DNA of 64,000 bases from positions 326,837 through 390,836 of the forward strand of contig JH154390.1 in assembly GCA_000226015.1 (NCBI GenBank), read 5' to 3'. This document shows positions 51,001 to 63,207 of this stretch, piece after piece (position 1 is the stretch's first letter; every line of letters starts with the position of its first letter). The notes beneath the pieces are model-generated. The model worked only from the letters and a program-made list of their open reading frames with translations. It was not told where the DNA came from and did not search any database. The stretch comes from Mnemiopsis leidyi (taxonomy: Eukaryota; Ctenophora; Tentaculata; Lobata; Bolinopsidae). Made by a program: the position numbers and the translations under genes.

Positions 51001-54000
51001 AGTCGATAAGGAGAATGTGAACTGTATGTGGCACGCTTCTCTATTCTGTAGATACACCTTTTCTGGAAGTTTGTTCTCAAATACCAACTCCTGAATATTT
51101 TTAATCTATATTTCAGAAAAACTCTTTCTTCTCTTAATTACGAACTAAAAAGCAGAGCCGCATTACTGATAATTAAAAACGAAGTTACCGGAAGAGCATT
51201 AAAGATTGCGATAAAACTTTACAAGACCTACCAATTTAATCACTTCCATTAACTCATTAAAACATTGAGCTATTTAACTGTACCGTGTGACTACCAGGAA
51301 CACGAGAACTGAACAAAGGGAGTTAACTGATCTAAAGCGCACAATTACGCGATACAATACCAACCGGATGCCAAGTAGCCTGTCTGTACACCTCAACTCT
51401 CTGTCTGGTGAATGTGGAACTCATGCTGGCAGAAATCGTTACTTGTACGTTCTTCTGGGGTGTTCCTGAAATAGTTTCTCGTGTCCAGATATCATTCTAC
51501 CACTCCTCGTGTGTTTTTTATTACATCCAGTTTTCCGTTTCCCACTCCTTCTTTCTGCTCTGCAAATTTTCCCGATGTAATTTGCTGTAATTCGCTACTT
51601 GCCCGAAACGATTAACTAGGACATGATGAAATGTATCGGAAGTAGCCTCGAACAATAATTAATGACAATTCATCAATTATACCGCCGATAGTATGCATTT
51701 TAGCTCACAGTCAACTTTACGGTAGTTCCACTTTGTTTCAAGCTACGTGCTTGCCTGGTTTTAGAGTGACATAATTTATTCAGTAGTATCACCCATTCCC
51801 AATCACATTTTGTACGCAATGACTCAATGACAAGACTGCAGAGTGTTAGGTAGCAGTAGAGGGCACTTATTTTCTAGACATTCATTACTGTCTTACTAGT
51901 CAGATACACTTGCAAAGGTTATCTATCCCTGTAGAAGGAATGATATAAGTCCAAATATGAATTATTTGGCTATAATTACAATCTAGATTGCACCAAAATC
52001 ACAGCAACTGTCTCTAAGTTAACTTTAGGGGTCCTATACTCCATTACTTTCTTGCTTCAAGGAACAATCTTGTCGTTTATGTCAGCTGCATATTTTACAG
52101 CTGTTGGTTAGTTCGACTGATGTCGCAAACAGTTACACGTACATAGCTTAAACATAGCACCAGAACGGACACCGGTATTAAAAATTGCTAATGGTTATGT
52201 CATAAACGATTGGTTTCAGATCTAAAAAATTGATCGACTTTTAGTCCGAACCTCATACCGCACAGTTGGCTAGCTTCATACTTTCATATCTTTATGTTGA
52301 TTAGAATATCGTGCGATAACGAATAACGATTAAATCTAATTACTCAAATTAATCGACCATGACCATATCATGATAGTTTTTTACTAGGCCCCTATAAACT
52401 ATAAGGTACTAACGATCTTGAACACCTGAGATTTCTCACATTACAAAACGTAGTATCGATAAGTATCTGCACATCTGCGCATCGAGTAGTCTTGTTTTGA
52501 GTGTGGCGGCCCATGTGTTTGTGTGTATGATCTCTTATTTACAATCTAGCTGTTAGTATATACAATCTAGCTGTTAGTATTTACAATCTAGCTGTTAGTA
52601 TATACTATATAAGTATATACAGTGCAATTTTGTCAATAAAATTACTTAGTACTTACCTACGAAAGACCTTCTTAACGTATACCAATGCTTTTGTTGTTCT
52701 GACCGTTAAGATCATGGCCATGGTGTTGGACCGCCCTAAGGACATGATATACAGATATAGCGTACACAGCACACGATAGAGCTTTGTTCTCTTGTTTGTT
52801 ATCTGTAGACTGTAGGACGTTCTGCATCATAACCATTATTTCATTATGGATTTTCACAACTTATAACTTCAGAGTCTAGAACACCATGTCCAACAACAGC
52901 TCCAATACATCGTTAGCCTTGTACGGTGCAAAGTCAACAGCAGAGCAGTATATCTGGTCGACGTGGGCTCTCTTCGTTCTCCTATCTACTGTGTCGGGCA
53001 GTGTTGTCGTTCTTGTGTCCACTATTAGATACAGGGCTTTCGAACTTCACACAGCCATTGTGACATTTATTCAGCACATTGCAGTATGCGACTTGGTCTT
53101 GGTTATGGCTCTCATCTTGCCTCAGACAATTTCCCTGATATCAGGAAGATGGATCCTGGGACATGGAATCCACTTCGTAAACACTTACGTAACTCGGCTG
53201 TGCTATCCGGCGAGTATGTTGCTCATTGCTGCGTTAACATCGACAAAACTGTTTCTGGTGAAGTGCCCTTTGAAAGCAAGATTATTCACCAAGAAACGAG
53301 CACATATGATTGTAGCTGGTATTTGGATCTTGTCTCTTTACTATCCAGGAACCTTGATGATGGTCGATAAGGACGATACCTTCTTTGACCTAAGGTTATA
53401 CACAGGCATGTACAAATTTTCAGATAAAATCTGGAGACTCCTGATACCCATAGTGTTCGGACTGATGACAGTTTTACCTAACCTGCTGATAATAGTGACC
53501 TCTGTAATGCTTATCATTCACCTGATCAGAGCAAGGAAAGTTGCCCGTAGAAGTAGTGGGCAAGTTCGCTGGCAGGGCATTGCTACTGTGCTGCTTTCTG
53601 CGACTGTATTTGTGCTTTCTTCGATCCCTCTTACTGTGTATAACTACTGTGCTTCCTATGTTCCGGCAACGAAAGTGTGGTTTCATGTATACTTCTTCAG
53701 AGTTTCCTACAACTTGCTCTACATTAACGTTATAGGAAACGTTGTTATTTACGTTATCACAGTCCCAAGCTTTCGAAAGTTTTTGTTTGCAACTGCAAAA
53801 AGTAGAGATTCCTTAACTAGCAAAGTTACAACTCGCACACTAACAATAGGTGAGAAGTTATAATACTTTCATCTTGAGAATTACTGAACGATCAGTTGTC
53901 GTCTGTCGAAATATAAACCATTGAGACTTTAATTGTAAGAAAGTTAATGACTTGATAGTATGTAAATTATTAGCAATACTTCAAACCAATTTGATTTCCC

Positions 54001-57000
54001 AGATTCGAAAATAATCAACGAAAAGACGGAAGGAGAATTCTTTTCGAACAGTACAGCGCGGTTTGACTCGGCGAAGATATGAGGAGTGAAGGGGGACCGC
54101 TGGAGGGTTTGAATTTTCTCAACCAACAAAAATTCGTGTCATGTACAAATCTTGTTACCGTTTATGGTATGAAAGGTCAATCTTGAGATGTGATTTTTTT
54201 TATCAAAAGATGCTAATTACCGAACCAAGTACTCAAGATATCTATGAAAGGCTATCAAAATCATTACAATTTATTTCCATTAAAACCTCATGTATATTAT
54301 AGAACCAAACTTGAAATTTAATAAAGCGTTCTTTTTAGGATTTGCAGACCCTTTCTCCCACTCACCTATTAAAGTTAAATAAAGTAAAAGGGATAAAAAT
54401 ATTTATTTTCTGGAATGATAATGCATTATAAAACTGCAACAGGTGCGTGCACAGCCAAGACCAGTGTCATGATCCTCGCTATAGTGGCTGGAAAAATTTT
54501 TGTTGCGATTTTTTATTTAACAGTCCGTGTGCTAAGATTAAATTTGTTGAGTTCTTTTCGCTGGTCTCTCTGAGCCAAAGTAAAGAGTAACCACCATCAC
54601 CAATGTTCCAGGCCATGCTCATTGCTCACCGTAGAATTAAGTTAAAAAACTAAACAGTCGATTGAATACTTTCCGTAGATTCTTCAGTCTTCACACCTTT
54701 GTGTTGTACTGTCGGTTTTCTAAAAACCAGATACTGCTGATGACAATAAATGAATATGCACAATACGAAACATATCTTAATAACTCAATGTTTTGCTATT
54801 TGTTTTTCCCGTAAAAAGAAGACAATTTTATACGTATAACGTATGTGTGTCATAAACAGAAGCACGCGTTAAGAACGCGAACTTGAGAACAAAAAGGCGG
54901 TATACGACTACATTTAACAACTGTCGTTATGACCAGAGGTCAGAAGATTAAGTTTCATGTTTAAGTGGGACTGATTCGATGAGACTCAACAAGGTATAGC
55001 ACTGTGGCATTGTGGTTCGCTTTGTAGAGACGATGATTTGAAATTAATTGTATTTTTTGTTGATTTTTTGCTGCTTTTTATTTTTCAATCATACGTGCCT
55101 AGATATATTAATGTACAACGGTGATAGACTGAGACAATGAAGTTTTTCGATGAATTATAATCGACAAAGGTCAAAAAGGTATAATTCATCACTAAGATCT
55201 TGAAAATGAATTTGAATTTGTCGCAGATAAGTATTTTTTAAATAGCATTTTGTTTAGCTTTGATCTTGGGTCAACCTGTATGACAAAATTGTTGAACAAA
55301 ATTTAATCTCAATCTAATATGCACATTGACTGTACTTGGATTCTAAACCATCGAGATTATCCTACTATGGTAAAATTACTAGAGTAGTGCAGACAATCGC
55401 CCAATTTACTTGGCTACCAATACTGCACGTGCACCAACTGTCTTGAATTACGGAGTATAGAACAGTATCGTTATCATAATTTATCAGTTACTAGACGTCA
55501 ACAGCGGATCAATACTTTTACTTCTGGGGGCTTGTCAGCTCAATAGGCTATGAGAGTCAGCAGGTGCGATATGGGTGTATTTTGATTTAATTCCAATAAT
55601 CCCGTCAGCGTCATAGCCCCTTCGCTGACTTCCACGTTAAATCAGCAATTGAGTTGCTCAATGTTGATGCAATATTGATGTTGATCTATTTTCTATCATG
55701 TTTTATCTGTCAACATTAGAACCTGTTTATTGACGATGTCGATCATACGATGCGCCATGGCCATCAAAGCGCAGTACATTTTCTGTACTGCTTCTAATGA
55801 AAATTGCACTTCATTAAGTTGCGGCTTCAAACGATTTTAGTTGTTATTTATTGTAGTCGAAGCTTGAGAGGTTTCCTCTTTACCGTACTAGTCGAGTATT
55901 TCGCGGGTGGAGTCGAATCGTAAAACTCGGCCATTTGATAAAGTCCTTTTCTAGAAAGTCCTTTTTTAGAAAGCTATGAACAACGACTGTAGTTTATAGA
56001 CTTTAGCAAAGTGATTTTTTCCATCTCTAAAACTTTTTTTGCAAAAAAGTAATGTAGATGGTTTAATGTGTTAATCGGTTGTCGTGAAAAGGGGTAGGGT
56101 GCCGTCAAATTGAAATATCCACGGCGGTGTCCGCTGTCACCAGTCAATTTAACACATTGCGCGCGCTACCGTTGCCATGTCGACGTTGCATGTTTTATGA
56201 AGTGCGTCCGCTAAGTTATGATTACCGTTTGCGCGGCGTACGTATCACTATCACTATCTGGGTATTATACCGAATTCTTTTGTCAATTTCATATTCAATT
56301 CTTTTCTAAACTATCTATAATTTGAAGTTTAAGTGCTACTAAGGCCCAGTATTCCAGTAACTTATCACAAAATCATTTTTCTTGTGTTTCTTTCCGATTG
56401 ACCGGTAATAGAACAAAGATTCACGTTGCGACAATGGGCAAGAGAACCTCTGGCTACATTAAATAGCGTCATAAACACAACGCAATTAAACCAGCTATTG
56501 CACCTGACTTCATGAATCTCACTATGGACGAAAAAGCCAAATAATCGCGTTCGGCTGCACCTGCATTCTGTATCAATTTCAGTCAAAGTTTAAAGTTGAC
56601 AGAATGTTATGCAGCAAGAGCTAGTCGGGTATCACTGATACTATCAGCGCGAGCTGAGTCTTTAATTTAATGTCTGTTTTTATCGCTTAAGTTTCATAGC
56701 CAGGTTAATATTTCCTAACTAAAAAGCAGTGCATATTGAATTTGATATATTCGGTATCATCACAGAATCTAAATTAAATTGTTCCACTTCCCGTTTCCAA
56801 TTCCAATATTTTTACTGTGGTATAGCGGCTGTAGCATTCTTTTAAGGGATGATCTTTGTGACAAAAATTTCATTTACAGTATCTGCTGCTCAATTGCTCT
56901 TAGCTGAGGGTAGAAATAAGCAAAGTAGATCATTTAGCGTTGAAGAGATGGAAATCATAGACCTAACTAATAAGCGGGCGCAATTCTTGTTTAAGCTCCA

Positions 57001-60000
57001 ATAACAGGCGCTGGAGACTATTTGTAGTAGCAGCGGGTAGTTATTAAGTCTAATAGCAGTTTGATTTGAATGTAACTTTTCTCTGTATGACTAAGAAATG
57101 CGATATTTTAGGGAACTTTTTTACTCGAAATAATTTCGAAAAGTCTCTCTCCCTATGTTTGGCCATATACTATTACTATCTAACTCACGCTATGTTCGCA
57201 AGATTTTAAAATTTTGTGGACAACAATTGGTAGGATAGGGACTTCTTATTTTTATCCAAGTCAATTAAAGGATTTTTAGGTGACAGCCACAAAAAATTGC
57301 CAGGGGCCAGATGGTCGTTTGATTTTGCAGTGCGTTCTTTGCGGTCGAAATTATTTTTCTGGTTATATCGGCCGATAATGGTAATTTTCTTATTAAGATC
57401 ACGAACAGTCACGGGTTGGCGTCTCAACATACGTCATGACTTCGTAGTAACACTTAAACATGAAGTATACTGAACAGTGCATATATTACAACTCTCATCT
57501 TGACACTGGGACCAGTCACTTAGCTCAGTTGTCCCATTGAAACGCGTTCGATTCCTGCTGTACGGGTACCGCAATACTTCAGTTTAAAAGATATGGTCAC
57601 ATGTTTAGTGACATAGTAGTTATATGATGTAAATCAACATCAGGTCTGTGATCGGAGCACATATGGCCGCTGCCCACTGCTTTTCCAACATATTTTCAAC
57701 TTTTCAAGCGGCTCTCCAGTCTCGATCTTTTTTCTTTATGCTCATTATTTTTCGCATTATCTTTCGCGATTACATTTTTGGGCTTAGAACGCCGCGCTGA
57801 ATTCACTTATTCAGAGGTAACTTATGATATGATGCAATTTTGAGAGCTTATTAGACGGATTAATGTTAGCAGTACCATTGAATGAACAGTAAGAATAATA
57901 AGATGAAATCGAATACTCATGCTAGGCTCATTCCACCCATCTCCAATCCCGTGTGATCTACTGTGCATTTCAATTTGAGAATGGGATGTATCATGTATCT
58001 AGTATCTCAGTATATAATAGACGAACAATAACTTAGAACGATTGCTATCATTCACTAAAGACGTGATCGTCAGTCCTCATGGTTAGGCATTCCATACCCC
58101 ACAACTTCGAACCCCACTGATTCCCAGCCCCGGAACGTTTTGCCCCACCGACATCGTGCCCAACTGATTTCCTTCCTCAGGGTTAATGCCCCAGGGTTAA
58201 TGCCCCAGTGACGCCGTGCCCCATAACCTGACAACCTCCGGAGTTTGCCATTGTCCGGAGTGGACTATTATCCGAAATGGACTGTTGTCCGAAGTCGTGT
58301 TCCAAAGAAAGTGGACTGATGTCCGAAATGAAAACTAGTTCGAATTGGACTCTCGTTCGACAACATCTCACAAAGAGGGGTCATGTGACTGAGCAAGCTG
58401 CATGTAGGTTCTTGTCGTAGCGGACAGTTGAACCCATGGTAGGAGGATCAACTAGGTGGAGTCGTATTGATGCCACATCTCTTGAGGGAATTGTTCAGTT
58501 GTTGAGGACCGATTCTAGGTAGCGTCTAAGTAGTTGACTGAGTGGTTGATTCTAGGTAGTGTAAATATACACTATATTTGTAGCTGACACACTGGAACGC
58601 GTCGTTGGGCTTCAGGTATCTCGAGGTAGCGCACCCATCTTGGCGAAGTGTTGTGAGCGTTATTAATGAAACAGCTCACTTTCGCATTCCGACCCGAATA
58701 TCATATATTCAGATAGTTCGGGTACGGGTATTCAGAGCGTTCGGGTACGGTTGCCTCCATCGTATGATGAACCGAAGAATGCTTGTCATTTCTTAGCAAG
58801 CACTCAGTTTTCAAAAGATCGCATAGCACTCGGGCTAGAGGTCAGTGCAGTGGGGCACGAGGTTGTGAGTCACAGTGTCACATGGGTACTATCCCTGGGG
58901 CAGGAGGTCAGTGAGGCCGCGTTGTCACTGGGGTATTTTCCCTGGGGCAGGGGGTCAGGGGGTAGTAAATTTTTACTACAACATAAGCCAGACACGCCTT
59001 TAACATTGGTTAATATTTTACCTCAGTTTTTAATGGTTAGCCAGACGTGTGGCAACAACTCCGACTATGGAAGGATGAGCGTTGGCGAGCAGTACATCGC
59101 TGCAGGATGGTTCATACTCGTTTTCCTCTCTGCCGTACTTGGAGGCATCCTCATTCTTGTCGCTTCAATCAGATACAAGGCCCTAAAACTTCATGACGTC
59201 ATAGTCGTGTTCATTCAGCACATTGCGGTCTGTGATCTGCTCATGACTGTTGTCCTGATATTCCCGCAGATTGTCACTGTAATGGCGAACTGTTGGGTCC
59301 TTGGTTCAATAATGTGCTACGTCGAAGTCTACGGCCCTCGTTTCGGTTTTCCAGTGAGTTTGTACCTTATCTGTGCGATGTCTATAACAAAGCTAATACT
59401 GCTTAAACATCCCCTGAAAACAAGAGTAATCTCAAAAAGGCTAGGTCACATGATCTGCACAGCTATTTGGGTGTTCGCCAGCTTCTACCCCATAACTCTC
59501 CTTCTTGTCGATAAGCAAGACATCGATTTCGACTTTAGAATCTATACGTGCATCTACGCTTACTCTGATATCGAAAAATGGCGATTTCTAAAACCGCTCC
59601 TTTTGGGACTCTTATCAATCCTGCCAACGATCCTTATTATATTCACTTCTGTATTACTAGTAAATTATTTGCTTGAGGCTCGGAAACAATCTGGTCGATG
59701 TAAAGGTAATGTAAGATGGAAGGGCATAGCAACAGTACTTCTCACAGCTGCTGTTTTTATTATCTCATCAGCTCCTCTTACGATTTACAACCTCACAGAA
59801 TCTTACGTTGGAGAAAAAACACGGCGTTTAATGTTTACTTTTACAGGGTTTCTTATTCTTTTATGTATTTCACAGTTGCGGTCAATTGTTACATCTACTA
59901 CTTTACTGTGCCCAGCTTTCAAGACTTTGTTAAGGCACAGATCAAATCATGCATAGAATTCTTCTATGTGAAAAACAAGATTCGAGGTGAGGCAACGTAT

Positions 60001-63000
60001 GTTTATTTATACATCCCTTAATTCAAATCTATTTATTCATCATTGTACAGTTTATTAGTTTACAGTAAATCTTAATCTGGCTCATGTCATGGTCAATACC
60101 TTGATATTTTCAGAGAAAGGGTCAAACAGTAAGGAGTCAGCACTGCAAAGGGACCAAAACACAATGGAGACCGTTCTTGAACTTTCAGATGTAAAATTGT
60201 ACGGATCGAACGTGGACATAAAGAGAACCTAGCAGTTTAATATGGACGAGGACGGTGGCAATAAATAAACAATTTTGGCACGATTAGATTATCAAGTCTC
60301 AAGATGATGATCGATCCTAAGTTTTTACATGAAGCTTTTTTTGTTTGTTGATGATGTTCAAGGTGCCAATACAATTTTCCCATAAATAAGAATTCATTTG
60401 TATTTCTTAAAAATGACTTACCGCTAAGAATTTTCTCTAGCTTTGACATTTCCGTAACATACTGATTTACTTCTGCTAAGTCCACGGTTGAGACAGTCTG
60501 GGCAGCTTTGCCAGAGAAATATGTCAAGATCACTTTCTGGTCTTTTATGCTGATAGAGTCGGCGGGTGTAAAATTCTCGATGAAGTGATTCTTGGAAAGC
60601 TCGACCGTGTCCCCAAAATAGCCGTAATACAGAGAGCTGGTGGTTTGGATGACGAATCTGCCTGGAAAAAATTTAGAGAAGTTAATAATTAAGTTAACAT
60701 TGAAATAAGAAAATTGAAATGTAAACCTTCAATGAAGAACTGATTCTAAACGCACAACTATGACACTATGGTGTCATGATAGTATACCTGCCTTATCAAG
60801 TTCGACCCTGTACTTCTCGCCAAGACCGACATGGCTGACAGGAAGCAGATACCAGGAACACCCGAAACAGGGAGAGTAGACCACCACACTTCCAACACCG
60901 AGGACGTGAGGAGAAGAGGGGTGTAGTGAGTAGAGTTTGTTTAGCTTGAATGTAGTGGAGCCAGGAGGGACATTGTGGAGAGGAGTTAGCTTAGTTACGG
61001 GGGAGACGGAGGCAGGAAATCTGTAGCATGTTGAGGAGGAGTCTGACTTTAAGAGCAGGTAGAGGTACGATATAATAGACTCAGTGGTTTCCTCGATGAG
61101 AACGATTTTCTCAGAAACAGTATCCACACTTAAAATGTCTAGAAGTCGAAGGCTAGTGTATTTGACATTTGATGTTGCCGATTTTTCACCTAAACACACG
61201 AAGTTGTTTTTGCCAGAAATGCTTAACTCTTCTGCATCTAAAAGCTTAGAGATATTACCCAGCGAATCACCACGGTAAATGGAATTTGTTGTGATTCCTT
61301 TAGACGTGCGATCCTGACTAATGGCATGAAAGTGATTCAAACCAAGGTCTGAACTAACAGAAACACGATTGACACACTCTTCGATCTCCACGTGACTCGA
61401 GCCCGAAGTTGAGGAGGTGCTAAGAAACCCGTTGTGTAGAAGTAAGAGGACAGTGCTGGACAGTTCGTAAAAAGAAGTGTCGTTTTCTTTATCCTGAAAC
61501 ATATTTCCTAGATAGAGGGACTGATTTGGCAACTCATCGTACTTTAAGAATTAAGGATGACCTACCCATGATTCTCCCGTCAATATACGTAGGATAAAGC
61601 CGGTATGAACGAAAAAAGTATTAGCTGGACTATTTATCTTAAGCTAACTTACAGCAGAGCAAGATAGGTCAGAGCGACTTGGCGAATGAGGAAGTTCGAT
61701 GAATTCTGTGCTTATGTTCTGGAAGGTAACTTTATTTTGCGTGATTCAGTTAAAGATATATTTGTTATGAGATGGAAAGTATGAGTATGATAAAGGCAAG
61801 TTCAACATAATGTTAAATTAAATGTCAAACAAACCTGGAAGAGAAAGGCACTGAGGCGGACATGAAGAGGGAAGTAGTCAGGCGAACAGGACTGAGGAAT
61901 GACGGAGACAAACAAGTCCTCTGTGACTGGACCAAACCCAGTCATGTTTATCTTTCCAAGGGAACTGCAGCTAGTTGTGTCAGGCATGTGCCAATCTACC
62001 AATGTTTTTGAATTCCATTGATCTGAAGACCTGAAATTGTTCAGTGTAACATTCGTTTCCACGCATACACACCGAATGAGGTGAAGCGATAAGAAAGCCA
62101 AAGTATTTTGGCTGGCTTTGAATGTGGCGAAAACAACTTGAAAAAATGAAAAGGCTGCATAACCCGGATCCGCAAATCTTAGAGGAGTGCGCCAAGGGCA
62201 TTTGCCTATGCACTCTTTTTCGGTCGACTCAGCCGAATGACCGGGAAACAGTGATTAAGCGTTAAATGAGGAGGGTCTCCTAGAATCTTCCAGGAGCCCC
62301 TTCAGTATATCTGTCAAAGCCCGGGTACAGGTGTAACAAATACAAATACCCCATTTAGACTTCGCAAGTAGATGATATAAATAGTCGCACCCGATGAATT
62401 AAACAAAAGATATCAAGTTTGATGCGGTGAACTGGCACTTTACTACTTTAGTACATGTAAGAAATTTTGGTGCGATTCATTCCTTCTCTCAGCCTCTGTA
62501 CTTTTTAATGTATTGTCCTCGTTAGTGCAACAGGACTTATCTCGAAGCATACACATGTGCTCCAACATCACCGCAAATTTTTCGACAACCTCAGCCGATG
62601 ATTCAAACAATTTGGACAACGGTGATAATCGCATTCAAGGATATATGGTAATCTTAGTTTTCGTTTTTAGTGTCTGCTGCACTTTTTTTGTCGGCTTAAT
62701 GGAAATTTGTCCCGCCTTGTGCCGGGCCAAACCAAGCAAGTTACACTCTGCAAACGTTTGTCGGAGAAGCAACGGTGAAAGCAACTTCTTCGACATTTAG
62801 TAACACTTTGATGGAATCATGACCTGGAAAATTCTTACAAATAAGAGAAAAAGCTAGTGATTATATCAAGAATTATCAGGGGACAATCACAAATTGAGCG
62901 AAGATAGACATTCGACTGGTTGACTCACCTAAGAAGTACGAAAGGATAGCATCTAGTGAGATTGATAAAGCAGTCTGAGCACGTTGTCCCTATGTTTATA

Positions 63001-63207
63001 GAGTTGATACTCCTGAAAATAGTTATTAGATATCACCAGCATTGGTTGTTTTGGTCAATAAATCCATGATTCCATTACGACAATGTGACATCGACATAAA
63101 AACGAAATTTCAACTCACGAGAAATCGGTGGCCGTTGAGACAGTAAAAGTGCAACATTCCGTACGAACAAGCAGTACCAGCAATAAAAACGTCTTTGACA
63201 TGATCAT
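48037..63207 (-). CDS. Type I membrane protein, probable CatSper auxiliary subunit (delta/epsilon-like)
   Basis: Sixteen exons: 63207-63119, 63012-62929, 62030-61835, 61718-61653, 61541-60788, 60661-60422, 51465-51365, 51090-50982, 50865-50713, 50561-50472, 50415-50114, 49929-49854, 49728-49591, 48800-48663, 48542-48419 and 48194-48037, about 938 residues. It has an N-terminal signal peptide (MIMSKTFLLLVLLVRTECC), a long ectodomain of beta-type sequence with cysteines and N-glycan sites, one TM helix near the C-terminus (SVWLVLFFVALFAYFLRK) and a Ser/Arg-rich cytosolic tail ending SFTSHKSVGR. Length, topology, a propeller-like N-terminal half (FVIQTTSSLYYGYFG), the GCKP motif and SIWTWKDSFNQ fit CatSper beta/gamma/delta/epsilon subunits, which form the canopy over the sperm calcium channel; this is family reasoning, not proof. 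Intron 6 is 8.9 kb and holds two opposite-strand receptor genes. Odd: exon 10 ends in phase 1 but exon 11 opens in phase 0, a one-base conflict. Exons 1-6 and 7-16 might be two genes, but the phase-1 join between them works. Confidence 0.65.
48852..49399. mobile_element. MITE-like element with GGGGCATAGC ends
   Basis: Inverted ends (GGGGCATAGCCAGG at left; complement of GGGGGCATAGCTAGG at right) bound ~548 bp without coding capacity. The right half is GC-rich (CCCCAAAGCCCCGC, CGCTTCGCTTGCC) against an AT-rich left half. It sits in the intron between exons 13 and 14 of the CatSper-like gene. A poly-G run lies just outside at about 48804-48813. Target duplications were not clear, so the superfamily is open. 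Confidence 0.55.
49425..49490. repeat. Imperfect palindromic short repeats
   Basis: Repeated gtatact(g/a)t and its complement, around agtgtagtatac, directly next to the MITE-like element. Confidence 0.6.
52540..52602. repeat. 21-bp tandem repeat, three copies
   Basis: Three 21-bp units (tacaatctagctgttagtat plus one base), starting at 52540, 52561 and 52582, ~300 bases upstream of the first receptor gene. Confidence 0.9.
52886..54082 (+). CDS. Class A (rhodopsin-like) orphan GPCR, copy 1
   Basis: Two exons: 52886-53849 and 54003-54082, 347 residues. Exon 1 codes seven hydrophobic helices. The TM2 Asp (IAVCDLVLV), TM4 Trp (AGIWILSLYYPG), TM6 Pro (LSSIPLTVYN) and a TM7 N-V-V-I-Y variant of NPxxY are present. 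The TM3 DRY motif is replaced by LVKCPLK. The N-terminus has glycosylation sequons (MSNNSSNTS). Reading straight on past the GTGAGA donor gives a stop after 325 residues. Splicing in phase 1 to an acceptor at 54002 instead adds a Ser/Lys/Glu tail (SKIINEKTEGEFFSNSTARF), matching the layout of copy 2. Ligand unknown. It lies on the opposite strand inside an intron of the CatSper-like gene. AATAAA follows at 54320. Confidence 0.88.
54320..54325 (+). terminator. Poly(A) signal of GPCR copy 1
   Basis: AATAAA about 240 bases after the stop in exon 2. Confidence 0.5.
54326..58100. other. Intronic/intergenic sequence between the two receptor genes
   Basis: Nothing coding recognised on either strand; part of the large intron of the CatSper-like gene. 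Minus-strand ORFs at 57430-57206 and 56586-56365 lack splice context and do not resemble the flanking ectodomain exons. Confidence 0.5.
58120..58990. repeat. Clustered imperfect short repeats upstream of GPCR copy 2
   Basis: Three sub-arrays: gccccag(t/g)-type repeats (58120-58225), a ~20-bp ttgtccgaagtggac-type repeat (58250-58330) and a ~54-bp repeat built on ccctggggcag with gtcagtg (58840-58970). Between them are two copies of a gttcgggtacgg-type unit (58715-58750). The gccccag and ctggggc blocks are partly inverted relative to each other, so the whole could be the ends of one degraded element. Confidence 0.45.
59033..60232 (+). CDS. Class A orphan GPCR, copy 2 (one apparent 1-nt frameshift)
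   Basis: Two exons: 59033-59986 and 60114-60232. It is a paralogue of copy 1 over its whole length (SIRYKAL, QHIAVCDLLMTVVLIFPQ, VRWKGIATVLLTAAVF, FTVPSFQDFVKAQIKS). It also lacks DRY (LLKHPLKTR) and has NCYIY at NPxxY. The frame is open upstream to 58751, but the ATG at 59033 lines up with the start of copy 1 and is preferred; the upstream part is repeat sequence. Near 59811-59820 a run of six A breaks the frame between TM6 and TM7. One more A would join ESYVGEK to FNVYFYRVSYSFMYF and make exon 1 end in phase 1, exactly as in copy 1. The tail exon reads KGSNSKESALQRDQN and ends in DIKRT. A homopolymer sequencing error is likely; a recent pseudogene is the alternative. AATAAA at 60260. Confidence 0.82.
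60260..60265 (+). terminator. Poly(A) signal of GPCR copy 2
   Basis: AATAAA 28 bases after the stop, only ~155 bases from exon 6 of the opposite-strand CatSper-like gene. Confidence 0.55.
62555..62800 (+). CDS. Possible small single-TM protein (81 aa)
   Basis: An ORF on the strand opposite the CatSper-like gene, inside its second intron. It reads MCSNITANFSTTSADDSNNL, then one hydrophobic helix (GYMVILVFVFSVCCTFFVGL) and a Cys/Lys/Arg/Ser tail ending ESNFFDI. Two N-glycosylation sequons before the helix and basic residues after it give a consistent N-out topology, similar in size and plan to KCNE-type potassium-channel subunits, but I see no KCNE signature. It may be a chance ORF or one exon of a larger gene; no poly(A) signal lies close. 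Confidence 0.3.
   Translation: MCSNITANFSTTSADDSNNLDNGDNRIQGYMVILVFVFSVCCTFFVGLMEICPALCRAKPSKLHSANVCRRSNGESNFFDI

Noticed and set aside
57521-57556. tRNA-like A and B boxes (TAGCTCAGTTG and CGTTCGATTCC)
   Set aside because: The boxes are only about 14 bases apart and no stem can be drawn, so it is at most a decayed SINE scrap.
58751-59032. N-terminal extension of GPCR copy 2 upstream of 59033
   Set aside because: The extension is translated repeat sequence; copy 1 starts at the position equivalent to 59033.
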